Source: DATDOY01 sp035293045
Lineage (GTDB): Bacteria; Actinomycetota; Acidimicrobiia; IMCC26256; JACPCJ01
Direction of reading: 5' to 3'
Assembly: GCA_035293045.1 (NCBI GenBank)
Contig: DATDOY010000167.1
Span: 1-29,564, forward strand
Length of the DNA: 29,564 bases
In this document: positions 21,192-28,842 of the stretch, piece by piece
How the letters are laid out: each line of letters begins with the position of its first letter
Position numbering within the stretch: the first letter of the stretch is position 1
Notes under the pieces: model-generated
The model's input: only the letters and a program-made list of their open reading frames with translations
The model's database searches: none
Told to the model about the DNA's origin: nothing
Made by a program: the position numbers and the translations under genes

Positions 21192-23546
21192 ATGGACGCG
21201 TCCATTCCTTCCGCTGCATCGGACTCCTCATTCGGTCGCGCGTCCAACGGAGGAGGATTGTTTCCCGACGAGTCCGGCGGCGACGACTTTCCCCACGGCG
21301 CCGGTCGGTCCGGGCATCTGCTCGTCGACCTCAACCCGGTGCAGCGCGAGGCGGTGACCCTCGGCGACGGGCCCGCGCTTGTGGTCGCCGGCGCCGGCTC
21401 GGGGAAGACCCGGGTCCTCACGCACCGCGTGGCCTGGGTCGTCGATTCCCTCAACGTTTCGCCGTTCTCGGTGCTCGCCATCACGTTCACCAACAAGGCG
21501 GCCGACGAGATGAAAGAGCGGGTGGCGAGCCTCGTGGGCCCGGTGGCGCGCCGCATGTGGGTGTCGACCTTCCACTCGGCGTGCGCTCGAATCCTGCGCC
21601 GCGAGGCGCCCAACCTCGGCTACTCGTCGTCCTTCTCGATCTACGACCAATCCGACGCGCAGCGACTCGTCGGCTACATCATCCGCGACTTCAACCTCGA
21701 CTCCAAGCGCTTCCCACCTCGCCAAGTCAGCGCGGTGATCTCGGCGCTGAAGAACGAACTGGTGAGCCCGGCCGCCTACGCGGAGCGCGGCGAGGGCCAG
21801 GCCGAGGCGATCATGGCCGACGTCTACGCGGAGTACCAGCGTCGGTTGAAGCAAGGATCCGCCCTCGACTTCGACGACCTGCTCACTGCCACCGTCGAGT
21901 TGCTCCGCACTCATCCCGACGCGCTCGCGCGGTGGCGAAGCCGGTTCCGTCACATCCTGGTCGACGAGTTCCAGGACACCAACCTCGCCCAGTGGGAGAT
22001 CGTCCGTTTGCTCGGCGAAGAGCACCGCAACGTGATGGTGGTGGGCGACCAGGACCAATCGATCTACGGATTCCGGAAGGCAGACTGGCGCAACATCATG
22101 CGCTTCGAGGAGACCTTCCCCGAAGCCGAAGTGATCGTTCTCGAACAGAACTACCGCTCGACGCAGGTGATCCTCGACGCCGCCAACGCGGTGATCGCCA
22201 ACAACGCCATGCGCAAGGCGAAGCACTTGTGGACCGACCGCAACGGCGGCGAGCCGATCACCCTCGCCGTCACCGACGACGAGCACGACGAGGCCGCCTA
22301 TGTGGCGGCGGAGGTGCTCCGCCTCGTAGAAGACCACCAGTACCGCTACGGCGACGTCGCGATCTTCTATCGGACCAACGCGCAGAGCCGCGTGATCGAA
22401 GAGACCTTCGTGCGTATGGGAATCCCGTACCGCGTCGTCGGGGGACTCCGGTTCTACGACCGCCGCGAGGTCAAAGACGTGCTCGCCTATCTGCGGGTGC
22501 TCACCAACCCCGGCGACGCCGTGAGTCTGAAGCGCGTGATCAACACCCCCAAACGGGGGATCGGCGACACGTCGGTGGCGCGGCTCGAAGCCTGGGCGGA
22601 TGGCTCGGGCATCACCCTGCTCGCGGCGCTCGACCAGGCGGTCGAGGCGGGAGTGGGGGGCCGGGCGCTTGGCGGCATCGGCGACTTCCTCGACGTCCTC
22701 GTCGATCTGCGCGACGCGGCCGAAGGCGGCGTCGCCGCCGCGGTGGAGGCGGTGCTCGAGCGAACCGGCTATCTCTCGGAGCTCCAAGCCGAGCGATCGA
22801 TCGAGGCCGAGGGTCGCCTCGAGAACCTCGAGGAGCTCGTCGGCGTGGCCGGGGAGTTCGACGAGGCCGCCGAGCGCGGCGAGGTCGTGCTCGATCGCGG
22901 CGACGGCACGGCAGACGCCCTCGACGCACCCCCACCCGTCCTCGTGGGCGCTGACCGCGTGCAGGCGTTCCTCGAGCAGATCTCGCTTGTCACCGATCTC
23001 GACGAGTACGACCCCGAGGAGAGCGCCGTCACGCTGATGACCTTGCACACAGCCAAGGGCCTCGAGTTTCCCGTGGTGTTCATTGGCGGGCTCGAGGAGA
23101 GCGTGTTCCCACACAACCGAAGCCTCGGGGACCCGGACGAGCTCGAGGAGGAGCGCCGGCTGTGTTACGTCGGCATCACGAGGGCTCGGGACCGCCTGTT
23201 CTTGAGCCGCGCCTTCAGTCGCAGCCTCTTCGGCGCGACGAACTACAACTCACCGAGCCGGTTCCTCGCCGAAATCCCCGGCGAGTTGGTGCGGGCCCTC
23301 GAGGACGACACCATCATCGGCAAGGGCAAGGTGAAAGAGCGCGTCTCGGCGCGCAAGTACGGCGGAGCCGCCCACCTTGGTCTGCGGATCGGCGACGACG
23401 TCGTGCACGACCGGTTCGGCGACGGCGTGATCCTCGACATCGAGGGGCAAGGAGAAAAAGCGGAAGCCCTCATCCGCTTTCGGGACGCCGGGGAACGTCG
23501 CTTGCTGCTGGCATGGGCTCCGCTTCGCCGTCCCGGCGCGGCTTAG
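21192..23546 (+). CDS. pcrA: ATP-dependent DNA helicase UvrD/PcrA
   Basis: A 784-residue superfamily 1A helicase (3' to 5') for nucleotide-excision and mismatch-type repair, replication restart and removal of proteins from DNA. The Q motif is at Q51, Walker A is AGAGSGKT (66-73), and ITFTNKAADEMKER (Ia), VDEFQDTN (II), GDQDQSIYGFRKAD (III), LEQNYRST (IV), TLHTAKGLEFPVVF (V) and GITRARDRL (VI) follow in order. The C-terminal GDDVVHDRFGDGVILDIEG is the Tudor-like domain that binds RNA polymerase in UvrD/PcrA. A 45-residue Gly/Ser/Asp-rich N-terminal extension precedes the helicase. Start 21192 is favoured over 21165 by the -10 position. Confidence 0.96.
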   Translation: MDASIPSAASDSSFGRASNGGGLFPDESGGDDFPHGAGRSGHLLVDLNPVQREAVTLGDGPALVVAGAGSGKTRVLTHRVAWVVDSLNVSPFSVLAITFTNKAADEMKERVASLVGPVARRMWVSTFHSACARILRREAPNLGYSSSFSIYDQSDAQRLVGYIIRDFNLDSKRFPPRQVSAVISALKNELVSPAAYAERGEGQAEAIMADVYAEYQRRLKQGSALDFDDLLTATVELLRTHPDALARWRSRFRHILVDEFQDTNLAQWEIVRLLGEEHRNVMVVGDQDQSIYGFRKADWRNIMRFEETFPEAEVIVLEQNYRSTQVILDAANAVIANNAMRKAKHLWTDRNGGEPITLAVTDDEHDEAAYVAAEVLRLVEDHQYRYGDVAIFYRTNAQSRVIEETFVRMGIPYRVVGGLRFYDRREVKDVLAYLRVLTNPGDAVSLKRVINTPKRGIGDTSVARLEAWADGSGITLLAALDQAVEAGVGGRALGGIGDFLDVLVDLRDAAEGGVAAAVEAVLERTGYLSELQAERSIEAEGRLENLEELVGVAGEFDEAAERGEVVLDRGDGTADALDAPPPVLVGADRVQAFLEQISLVTDLDEYDPEESAVTLMTLHTAKGLEFPVVFIGGLEESVFPHNRSLGDPDELEEERRLCYVGITRARDRLFLSRAFSRSLFGATNYNSPSRFLAEIPGELVRALEDDTIIGKGKVKERVSARKYGGAAHLGLRIGDDVVHDRFGDGVILDIEGQGEKAEALIRFRDAGERRLLLAWAPLRRPGAA

Positions 23547-23578
23547 CTCGCGCGCCCGCTCGCCGGTCCCTGGATCCC

Positions 23579-24451
23579 TTACAGCGCCTTCGCTCCGCCG
23601 TCACCCGAAGGAAGGGCGAGTCGGAGGCCACGCCGCGGGCGCGAGGTCTGGTTGCTCGGGTGCATGGTCCGTGAGCGTTCGATCGCGGCAATTCGATCTG
23701 CCACCAACGTGGGATCCGTCGCCGTCGGGAGCGCGCGCTCTGCGCCGTCGAGGCGCACGATGGCGCCGGGGAGCGCCGCGAGCGGCGCGCCGAAGCCGGC
23801 GAGGTGCTCGACCGCGGCGAGTTCGTGGGCGACGGACCGGCACACCACCGTGGGCAGCGCGAGGCTGAGCTGGCGGTGGTCGGTGACGAGCACGTTGACG
23901 GCGCGCAGGCGCGCGTCCTTCACGACGCCGGAGGCCGCCGGGCGCACGAAGAGGTCGTCCTCGGTGAAGTAGTTGATCCACCGAACCGGCATCGGCCGGA
24001 TCGAATCCTCGAGGCGGCGCAGAACGGCGGACCCCGGCCGGAGCTGCGCGGCGGCGGGGCCGAGGCCGACCGGCGTGACCTCGCTTCCGCAGTGGGGAGT
24101 ACCGATCGTCACCAACGTGTCGACCACGGCCTCCCCGCCGAGGAGTTGCACGAAATAGCGAGCTACGACGCCGCCGACGCCGTGGCCCACGACGTGCACG
24201 CGCTCCGCCGAGGTGATGGTCCGCAGGGTCGCAACCTGGATGGCCAGGCGCTCGGCCCGCCCGGGGATGTCGCCCCGGGGATGAGAGGAACCGTCGAGCG
24301 GACTCCCGGCCTCGGCGAAGCCGGCTCGCTGGAGGTGCCGACGCAGGAGATCCCACCCGCGGTCGGCATGCGAGAGCCCGGGAACGAAAATCACGGGGGC
24401 GGTGCGGGTGAGGGTGGTGCCACCGCCCTCACGATTCGCGCCATGTTCCAT
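23579..24451 (-). CDS. Lipase/esterase-fold protein with glycine at the nucleophile position
   Basis: A 290-residue alpha/beta hydrolase related to triacylglycerol lipases of the LipA/EstA type: APVIFVPGLSHADRGWDLLRRHL, HVVGHGVGGVVARYF, LVTIGTPHCGSEV and VTDHRQLSL. The nucleophile elbow, normally GHSxGG, reads GHGVGG (89-94), so the catalytic serine is G91; the bases at this site (GGC on the minus strand) are unambiguous here. The other members of the triad seem kept (D165 or D166 in YFTEDDLFVRP and H192 in TDHRQ). It may be a binding protein or a pseudo-enzyme, or use another residue. ATG 24451 is chosen for its AGGAGGG site five bases upstream; ATG 24472 is the alternative. There is no signal peptide. 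Confidence 0.8.
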   Translation of the reverse strand: MEHGANREGGGTTLTRTAPVIFVPGLSHADRGWDLLRRHLQRAGFAEAGSPLDGSSHPRGDIPGRAERLAIQVATLRTITSAERVHVVGHGVGGVVARYFVQLLGGEAVVDTLVTIGTPHCGSEVTPVGLGPAAAQLRPGSAVLRRLEDSIRPMPVRWINYFTEDDLFVRPAASGVVKDARLRAVNVLVTDHRQLSLALPTVVCRSVAHELAAVEHLAGFGAPLAALPGAIVRLDGAERALPTATDPTLVADRIAAIERSRTMHPSNQTSRPRRGLRLALPSGDGGAKAL

Positions 24452-24593
24452 GCGAGCCCTCCTAGGTTCCACACCTCGTATCGGCGCCCGTCGCGCCGCT
24501 GATAAGCGCGCCCGGGCAAGAAGAGGCGGAAAAACGTCCGTTGTGGGGCCGCCGTCGGCGCCGTCCCATGCGGAGGGTCGTGCCTGGCACTCG

Positions 24594-24599
24594 TACGCT
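24594..24599 (+). promoter_or_regulatory. -10 element (TACGCT) of the AMP-forming ligase gene
   Basis: TACGCT lies seven bases before ATG 24607 and points to a leaderless start there, rather than at the upstream in-frame ATG at 24541 or 24568. Confidence 0.45.
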
Positions 24600-24606
24600 G
24601 CTCCCC

Positions 24607-26136
24607 ATGCGGCTCGTGCAGCGGATGCGCCTCCTTCGAGCGGACCTCGCCCTCGGGGACCTGCTCGAACAATTAGCCACGGTGCACGGCGGCCGCCGCC
24701 TCGTCGAACAACCCGAGCCGATTCTCCTGACGGGGGGCTCCACCCAGCTCACGTTCGCCGAGGCCGCTGACGTCGTCGCCCGAGCCGCCGAGGTCCTCGC
24801 CGCCCAGTGTCACGGCGGACGCCGGGTGGTCGTGCGCGGCCCCAACGACTACGGGTTCTTCCTCACGTGTCTGGCCGTCGCCCGCGCCGGCGGGGTGGTG
24901 GTGCCCGTCAACCCCCGCATGCGTGACGACGAGGTCGCCCACGTCATCGCCGACGCCGAGGCGGAGGTGGTCGACGTCGACGCCCTCGACCGAGAACTCG
25001 CCGCGTCCGATGTCCAAGGACTGACCCCGGCGCAACCGAGACGAGGTGACGTCGCCGGCATCTTCTACACCTCCGGCACGACCGGCCGCCCGAAGGGCGC
25101 CCGCCTCACCGACGACGCCCTCACCGATCCCGCCAACCTCGGCGCCCTGTGGCCCGCGGGGCTCCGCCGGGACGAGTTCGTGGTCTCGCTTCCCATCGCT
25201 CACATCATGGGGTTCGCCGCGCTCGTGGGGGTGGCAGGGACGGGCATTCCCGTCTACTTCCTCCCCCGCTTTGACGCCGATGCGGTGCTCGACGCCATTG
25301 AGGGCCGCCGGGCGACGGCGTTCATCGGCGTCCCCGCCATGTTCCGCATGCTCCTCGATGCGGGGGCCGCTGATCGCGATCTCACCAGCATTCGATGCTG
25401 GGTCAGCGGCGCCGACGTCATGCCCGCCGATCTCGCGCGGGCCTTCAAGAAGTTCGGGGCGACGGCGACCCTCCCGATGGTGGGCCGACCGGTTGGCGAG
25501 GCGATGTTCGCCCAGGGGTACGGCGCGGTCGAGACCGGCGGCGCGGTGTCGGCGAAGGTGTCGCCGCCCGGACTCGAGATCGGCCTGGGCGACGTCCTCG
25601 GGTGGAGCCTGTTCGGCTGGCGGATGCGGGTGGTCGACGACGAGGGTGCGGAGGTGCCGTCGGGCGAAGTCGGAGAGCTCTTGGTCAAGGGGCCCGGCAT
25701 CCTGCGCGGATATCACGGCGACGACGCGGCCACGCGCCAGGTGCTCACCGACGACGGGTGGGTTCGCACGGGCGATCTCGCCCGCAAGGATCGCGTCGGG
25801 CTCGTCCACTTCGCGGGACGCAAGAAGGATGTCCTCATGCACGGCGGGTATTCGGTGTACCCGCCCGAAGTCGAAGAGACGCTCCGGCTGCACCCCGGTG
25901 TGGCCGACGCGGCGGTGGTCGGCCGCATCGACGAGGTGAAGGGTCAGGTGCCGGTCGCCTTCGTGGTGGCGGCTCCGGGCGTCGCGCTCGACGCTGACGA
26001 GCTCGTCACTTGGGCGCGGGAGCGCATCTCGGGCTACAAGGCGCCGCGCGAGGTCCACATCGTCGACGCGCTGCCCCGAACGGGAACCGGCAAAGTCGCC
26101 AAGACCGAGTTGCGGGACCGGCTCGCTCCCGGCTGA
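24607..26136 (+). CDS. AMP-forming acyl-CoA synthetase/ligase (class I adenylate-forming)
   Basis: A 509-residue ligase that would activate a carboxylate to acyl-AMP and then a thioester. Motifs: YTSGTTGRPKG (154-164), LPIAHIMGF, GYGAVETGG (the YGxTE equivalent), GELLVKGPGILRGY, GWVRTGDLARKD, FAGRKKDVLMHGGYSVYPPEVEE and RTGTGKVAK with the catalytic lysine at K496. It is closest in style to FadD-like or medium-chain/malonyl-CoA synthetase-type proteins; the substrate is not assigned. ATG 24607 was chosen because of the TACGCT box seven bases before it; the region upstream has no fold homology. It is divergent from the lipase-like gene and is followed by the second palindromic repeat. Confidence 0.9.
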   Translation: MRLVQRMRLLRADLALGDLLEQLATVHGGRRLVEQPEPILLTGGSTQLTFAEAADVVARAAEVLAAQCHGGRRVVVRGPNDYGFFLTCLAVARAGGVVVPVNPRMRDDEVAHVIADAEAEVVDVDALDRELAASDVQGLTPAQPRRGDVAGIFYTSGTTGRPKGARLTDDALTDPANLGALWPAGLRRDEFVVSLPIAHIMGFAALVGVAGTGIPVYFLPRFDADAVLDAIEGRRATAFIGVPAMFRMLLDAGAADRDLTSIRCWVSGADVMPADLARAFKKFGATATLPMVGRPVGEAMFAQGYGAVETGGAVSAKVSPPGLEIGLGDVLGWSLFGWRMRVVDDEGAEVPSGEVGELLVKGPGILRGYHGDDAATRQVLTDDGWVRTGDLARKDRVGLVHFAGRKKDVLMHGGYSVYPPEVEETLRLHPGVADAAVVGRIDEVKGQVPVAFVVAAPGVALDADELVTWARERISGYKAPREVHIVDALPRTGTGKVAKTELRDRLAPG

Positions 26137-26156
26137 TACCGCCGTCTCGATCCACG

Positions 26157-26226
26157 TTTCGTGTGCAGTTTCCGTCGTGATTCGGGTCCGCGCGGGCGGA
26201 AATCACGACGGAAAGTGCACAGCAAA
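26157..26226. repeat. Intergenic imperfect palindrome, copy 2
   Basis: Left arm TGTGCAGTTTCCGTCGTG (26162-26179) and right arm CACGACGGAAAGTGCACA (26204-26221), identical to copy 1 including the single mismatch. ATT and AAT extend the stem inward and TTT/AAA outward. The 18-base loop is GC-rich and can form its own small stem. It sits between two converging genes, where it could end transcription from both sides. Sharing of arms and not loop with the copy at 18264 marks a dispersed family. Confidence 0.8.
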
Positions 26227-26295
26227 GTAGGGACTCCGAGGGCGTACCTGGCACCGAGGCGGTGAAGGCCGCGAGTCCGGCCGTCGGCGGCGGAG

Positions 26296-26754
26296 TCAAC
26301 CCGTCGGCCGTGCGGCGGGCTCGATCGCGCGCAGGTCGACGATCACCACGCCGTCGGTGACCTCGGTTTTGAACCGCCGGAGTTGCTCGGAGGCGAAGGG
26401 GGTATCCCGACAGTCTTCGAAGCGCTTGTCGCGGAGGTCCCAGTCGATCGGGCACGCGGCCGAGCCGCCGGGCGGCACGACGTGGAGGGCCACGAAATCG
26501 CCATCCTCGAGGGCGACGGCGAACCCGCGCGTGCCGCCGGTCGGGTCGGCATAGAAGATCGGCTGTTCGGTCGCCACCATCTGTCCCAGCGTGGCGGCAT
26601 TGCCGGCGACGAACGGTTCGTAGCGACCGGGCCGCACGGCTGGGCGCCCCGACGCGAGGAGGATGGCGACGCCCACGAAGATTCCGGCCGCCACGGCCGC
26701 CGCGGCGACGAGGATCAGCATCCTGCGCTGGGCCGGCGGGACTCGCGCGAGCAC
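26296..26754 (-). CDS. Small membrane-anchored protein with a degenerate Rieske-like pattern
   Basis: A 152-residue protein. GTG 26754 lies five bases after the accDA stop; an internal ATG at 26721 would remove eleven residues. One hydrophobic segment (about 12-32) anchors it, and the rest should lie outside the cell. The segment GGSAACPIDWDLRDKRFEDCRDTPFASE, then a TDGVVIVDL strand, is laid out like a Rieske domain (CxHxGC ... CxxHGSxF), but the histidine ligands are absent, so a [2Fe-2S] cluster looks unlikely. That relation is an inference from spacing and context words, not a firm family call. Its role is unknown; it is the second gene of the accDA unit. Confidence 0.68.
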   Translation of the reverse strand: MLARVPPAQRRMLILVAAAAVAAGIFVGVAILLASGRPAVRPGRYEPFVAGNAATLGQMVATEQPIFYADPTGGTRGFAVALEDGDFVALHVVPPGGSAACPIDWDLRDKRFEDCRDTPFASEQLRRFKTEVTDGVVIVDLRAIEPAARPTG

Positions 26755-26759
26755 AGGCC

Positions 26760-28238
26760 CTACTCCGTGATCCAGCGGGCGGTGGCGCGATCGAAGCGCG
26801 CTCGCCCGTCGCCCGGCTGCGCGTCGGCGACGGCCTGCTCGAGGGCGTCGAGCGCCCCTTCCATGTCGACGATCCCGTCGACGACGCCGAGCTCGACGAG
26901 ATCGGGACCCGTGAGCCGAAGGTGCTCGGCGACCTCGGGCGCCCGGGCCGCGTCCCGGTGCAGGATGGCGGCGGCTCCCTCGGGCCCGATCACCGAGAAC
27001 ACGGAACCGTCGAGCATGAGCAGCCGATCCGTGGCGGCGAAGGCGAGCGCCCCACCGCTGCCGCCTTCTCCGACGACGAGGGACGCCGTCCCGGCGGGGT
27101 GCCCGGTGATCGCCGCGAATGTGCGGGCGATCTCGCCGGCGATCCCCGAGCGCTCCGACGCGTCCGACGGGTCGGCGCCGGGGGTGTCCACGAACGTCAC
27201 GACCGGGAGCCCGAGCCGAGCCGCGAGCGTGACGAGGCGTCGGGCGGCGCGAAAGCCGGCCGGACGGGGTCGCCCGTCGCCCGCGTGGCGGTCGAGCGCC
27301 ACGCACGCGACGGGAAGGCCGGCGCGGGTGAGACCGAGACAGCACGCGACCACGGGGTCGACCCCGCCCGCCCGGTCGCCGTGGAGTTCGACGCGGTCGG
27401 GCACGAACTGCTCAAGCCACCACCGCCCCGACGGCCGCTGCGGGTCGCGGGCGCGCTGCACCTCGTCCCATGCGGTGCCCGCGGGACGCGACGTCGTGCT
27501 CCGGGTGGTGGGCGCGTGCGTCGCGCGATCGTTCGCGGCTCGCGGATGGGCGAGACCGTGCGTGACCCGAAGCAATGTGGCCACGTGGGCGCGCGCCGCG
27601 TGCGGTTCGACGAGCCCGTCGACGAGCCCGGCCGATCGCGCCGACTCCGCCGAGTGCGCGCCCGGTGGCAACGCCTCACCGGTGGTCTGTTCCACCACCC
27701 GCGGTCCGGCGAACCCGACGGTCGCTCCCGGCTCGGCCCAGACGACGTCGGCCAACGAAGCGAAGGAGGCGTAGACCCCGCCGGTGGTGGGCGAGGCGAG
27801 CGACGCCATCGAGAGCAGCCCGGCGTCGGCGTGACGCCGCGCCGCGTCGGCGGTGCGCGCCATCTGGATCAGCGACACCATGCCCTCTTGCATGCGCGCC
27901 CCGCCGCTCGTGGCCAACACGAGCACGGGGAGCCGCTCGAGGGTCGCACGGTGGTAGGCGCGCACGACGCGTTCGCCGACGGCGGCGCCCATGGATCCGC
28001 CGATGAACTCGAAGATGCACGAGATCATGGCGACGCCGAGCGACGCCCCGCCGCCGACGTCGATCGTCCCGAGTCCGGTGACGACGGCCTCGTCCACGCC
28101 CGTCTCGGCGCGGGCGGCGTCGACGAGGCTCCCATAGCCGGGGAAGCCGAGCGGGTCGCCACCGACGACACCGCTCGTGGGGCCGTCCCACGGCGTGAAG
28201 CCGTCGACATAGGGCGCGAGGCGGGCGAGAGGGTTCAG
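26760..28238 (-). CDS. Acetyl-CoA carboxylase carboxyltransferase, AccD-AccA fusion
   Basis: A 492-residue fusion that would move a carboxyl group from carboxybiotin to acetyl-CoA, making malonyl-CoA. The beta half (about 1-225) has IGGSMGAAVGERV and the AccD signature SGGARMQEG (111-119). The alpha half (about 265-480) has DRVELHGDRAG, FVDTPGADPSDASERSG (about 349-365) and VGEGGSGGALAF (about 389-400). A disordered Ala/Thr-rich linker joins them. The usual N-terminal C4 zinc ribbon of AccD is missing. Homology starts at LNPLARLAPYVDGF, whose first codon is CTG at 28238, four bases after a strong AGGGGAGG site; no ATG, GTG or TTG lies nearer than GTG 28346, which adds 36 residues with no visible similarity. 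Confidence 0.88.
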   Translation of the reverse strand: MNPLARLAPYVDGFTPWDGPTSGVVGGDPLGFPGYGSLVDAARAETGVDEAVVTGLGTIDVGGGASLGVAMISCIFEFIGGSMGAAVGERVVRAYHRATLERLPVLVLATSGGARMQEGMVSLIQMARTADAARRHADAGLLSMASLASPTTGGVYASFASLADVVWAEPGATVGFAGPRVVEQTTGEALPPGAHSAESARSAGLVDGLVEPHAARAHVATLLRVTHGLAHPRAANDRATHAPTTRSTTSRPAGTAWDEVQRARDPQRPSGRWWLEQFVPDRVELHGDRAGGVDPVVACCLGLTRAGLPVACVALDRHAGDGRPRPAGFRAARRLVTLAARLGLPVVTFVDTPGADPSDASERSGIAGEIARTFAAITGHPAGTASLVVGEGGSGGALAFAATDRLLMLDGSVFSVIGPEGAAAILHRDAARAPEVAEHLRLTGPDLVELGVVDGIVDMEGALDALEQAVADAQPGDGRARFDRATARWITE

Positions 28239-28240
28239 GG

Positions 28241-28251
28241 TTCCTCCCCTT
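28241..28251 (-). promoter_or_regulatory. Ribosome binding site that points to a CTG start of accDA
   Basis: On the minus strand, AAGGGGAGGAA lies directly before CTG 28238. It is the strongest Shine-Dalgarno match in the window, and no ordinary start codon lies in the accDA frame at a workable distance from it. This supports CTG as the true start. Confidence 0.55.
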
Positions 28252-28317
28252 GGGCCGAGGCGATCACGCCCACTCGTTCGTGATGGGCGTGCTTGGGCTC
28301 CGATGAACGGCCCTGAG

Positions 28318-28323
28318 TATGGT
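28318..28323 (+). promoter_or_regulatory. Possible -10 element (TATGGT) of the B12-binding subunit gene
   Basis: TATGGT with TTGGGC 19 bases upstream (28293-28298) resembles a -10/-35 pair for the mutase-subunit and sucC genes. The leader would be about 65 bases. It lies inside the spacer shared with the divergent accDA. Confidence 0.4.
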
Positions 28324-28395
28324 GTCGCCGGATCGGTCGCGCACACCGCTCGCTGCGGGCCAGCGGCGGGGCCGGTGCCGGAAAGGGAAGAACCC

Positions 28396-28815
28396 ATGCA
28401 GCGGCGCTATCGCGTCGTCATCGCCAAACCTGGACTCGACGGCCACGATCGCGGGGCCAAGGTGATCGCGCGCGCCCTGCGTGACGCCGGGTTCGAGGTC
28501 ATCTACACGGGCCTCCACCAGACGCCCGAGCAGGTCGTCGAGGCGGTCGTGCAAGAGGACGCCGACGCCATCGGTCTGTCGCTCCTGTCCGGTGCGCACA
28601 TGACGCTCTTCCCCCGAATCCTCGAGCAGTTGCGGGGCGCTCAGGCCGACGACGTGCTCGTGTTCGGCGGCGGCATCATCCCCGACGACGACATTCCCAA
28701 GCTTCGGGAGATGGGCGTCGCGGGCATCTTCACGCCGGGTTCGAGCATGAAGAGCATCGCCGAATGGCTCGAGCAGGCGCTCGACGAGCGCGAGTCGCAC
28801 GTGGCGTCGAGTTGA
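28396..28815 (+). CDS. Cobalamin-binding small subunit of an acyl-CoA mutase (methylmalonyl-CoA mutase type)
   Basis: A 139-residue separate B12-binding domain. KPGLDGHDRGAKVIA contains the DxHxxG motif (D15, H17, G20), in which the histidine binds cobalt in base-off mode; SLLSGAHM and VFGGGIIPDDD are the other two cobalamin-contacting blocks. In many bacteria this is the C-terminal domain of methylmalonyl-CoA mutase; here, as in archaea and some actinobacteria, it stands alone and needs a large subunit encoded elsewhere. It could also serve a related mutase (isobutyryl- or 2-hydroxyisobutyryl-CoA). ATG 28396 follows a purine-rich GGAAAGGGAAG site. sucC comes 27 bases later; succinyl-CoA is the product of the methylmalonyl reaction, which fits. 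Confidence 0.9.
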   Translation: MQRRYRVVIAKPGLDGHDRGAKVIARALRDAGFEVIYTGLHQTPEQVVEAVVQEDADAIGLSLLSGAHMTLFPRILEQLRGAQADDVLVFGGGIIPDDDIPKLREMGVAGIFTPGSSMKSIAEWLEQALDERESHVASS

Positions 28816-28842
28816 CGCCCGGAAACCACGCACGGGAGTCCC

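Noticed and set aside
21228..23114. 628-residue open frame antisense to pcrA
   Set aside because: It mirrors a firm helicase gene and has low-complexity His/Glu/Val-rich sequence with no motif; high GC content leaves long antisense frames open.
26922..28283. 453-residue open frame antisense to accDA
   Set aside because: Gly/Arg/Asp-rich composition without motifs; the minus-strand frame has clear AccD and AccA signatures over the same bases.
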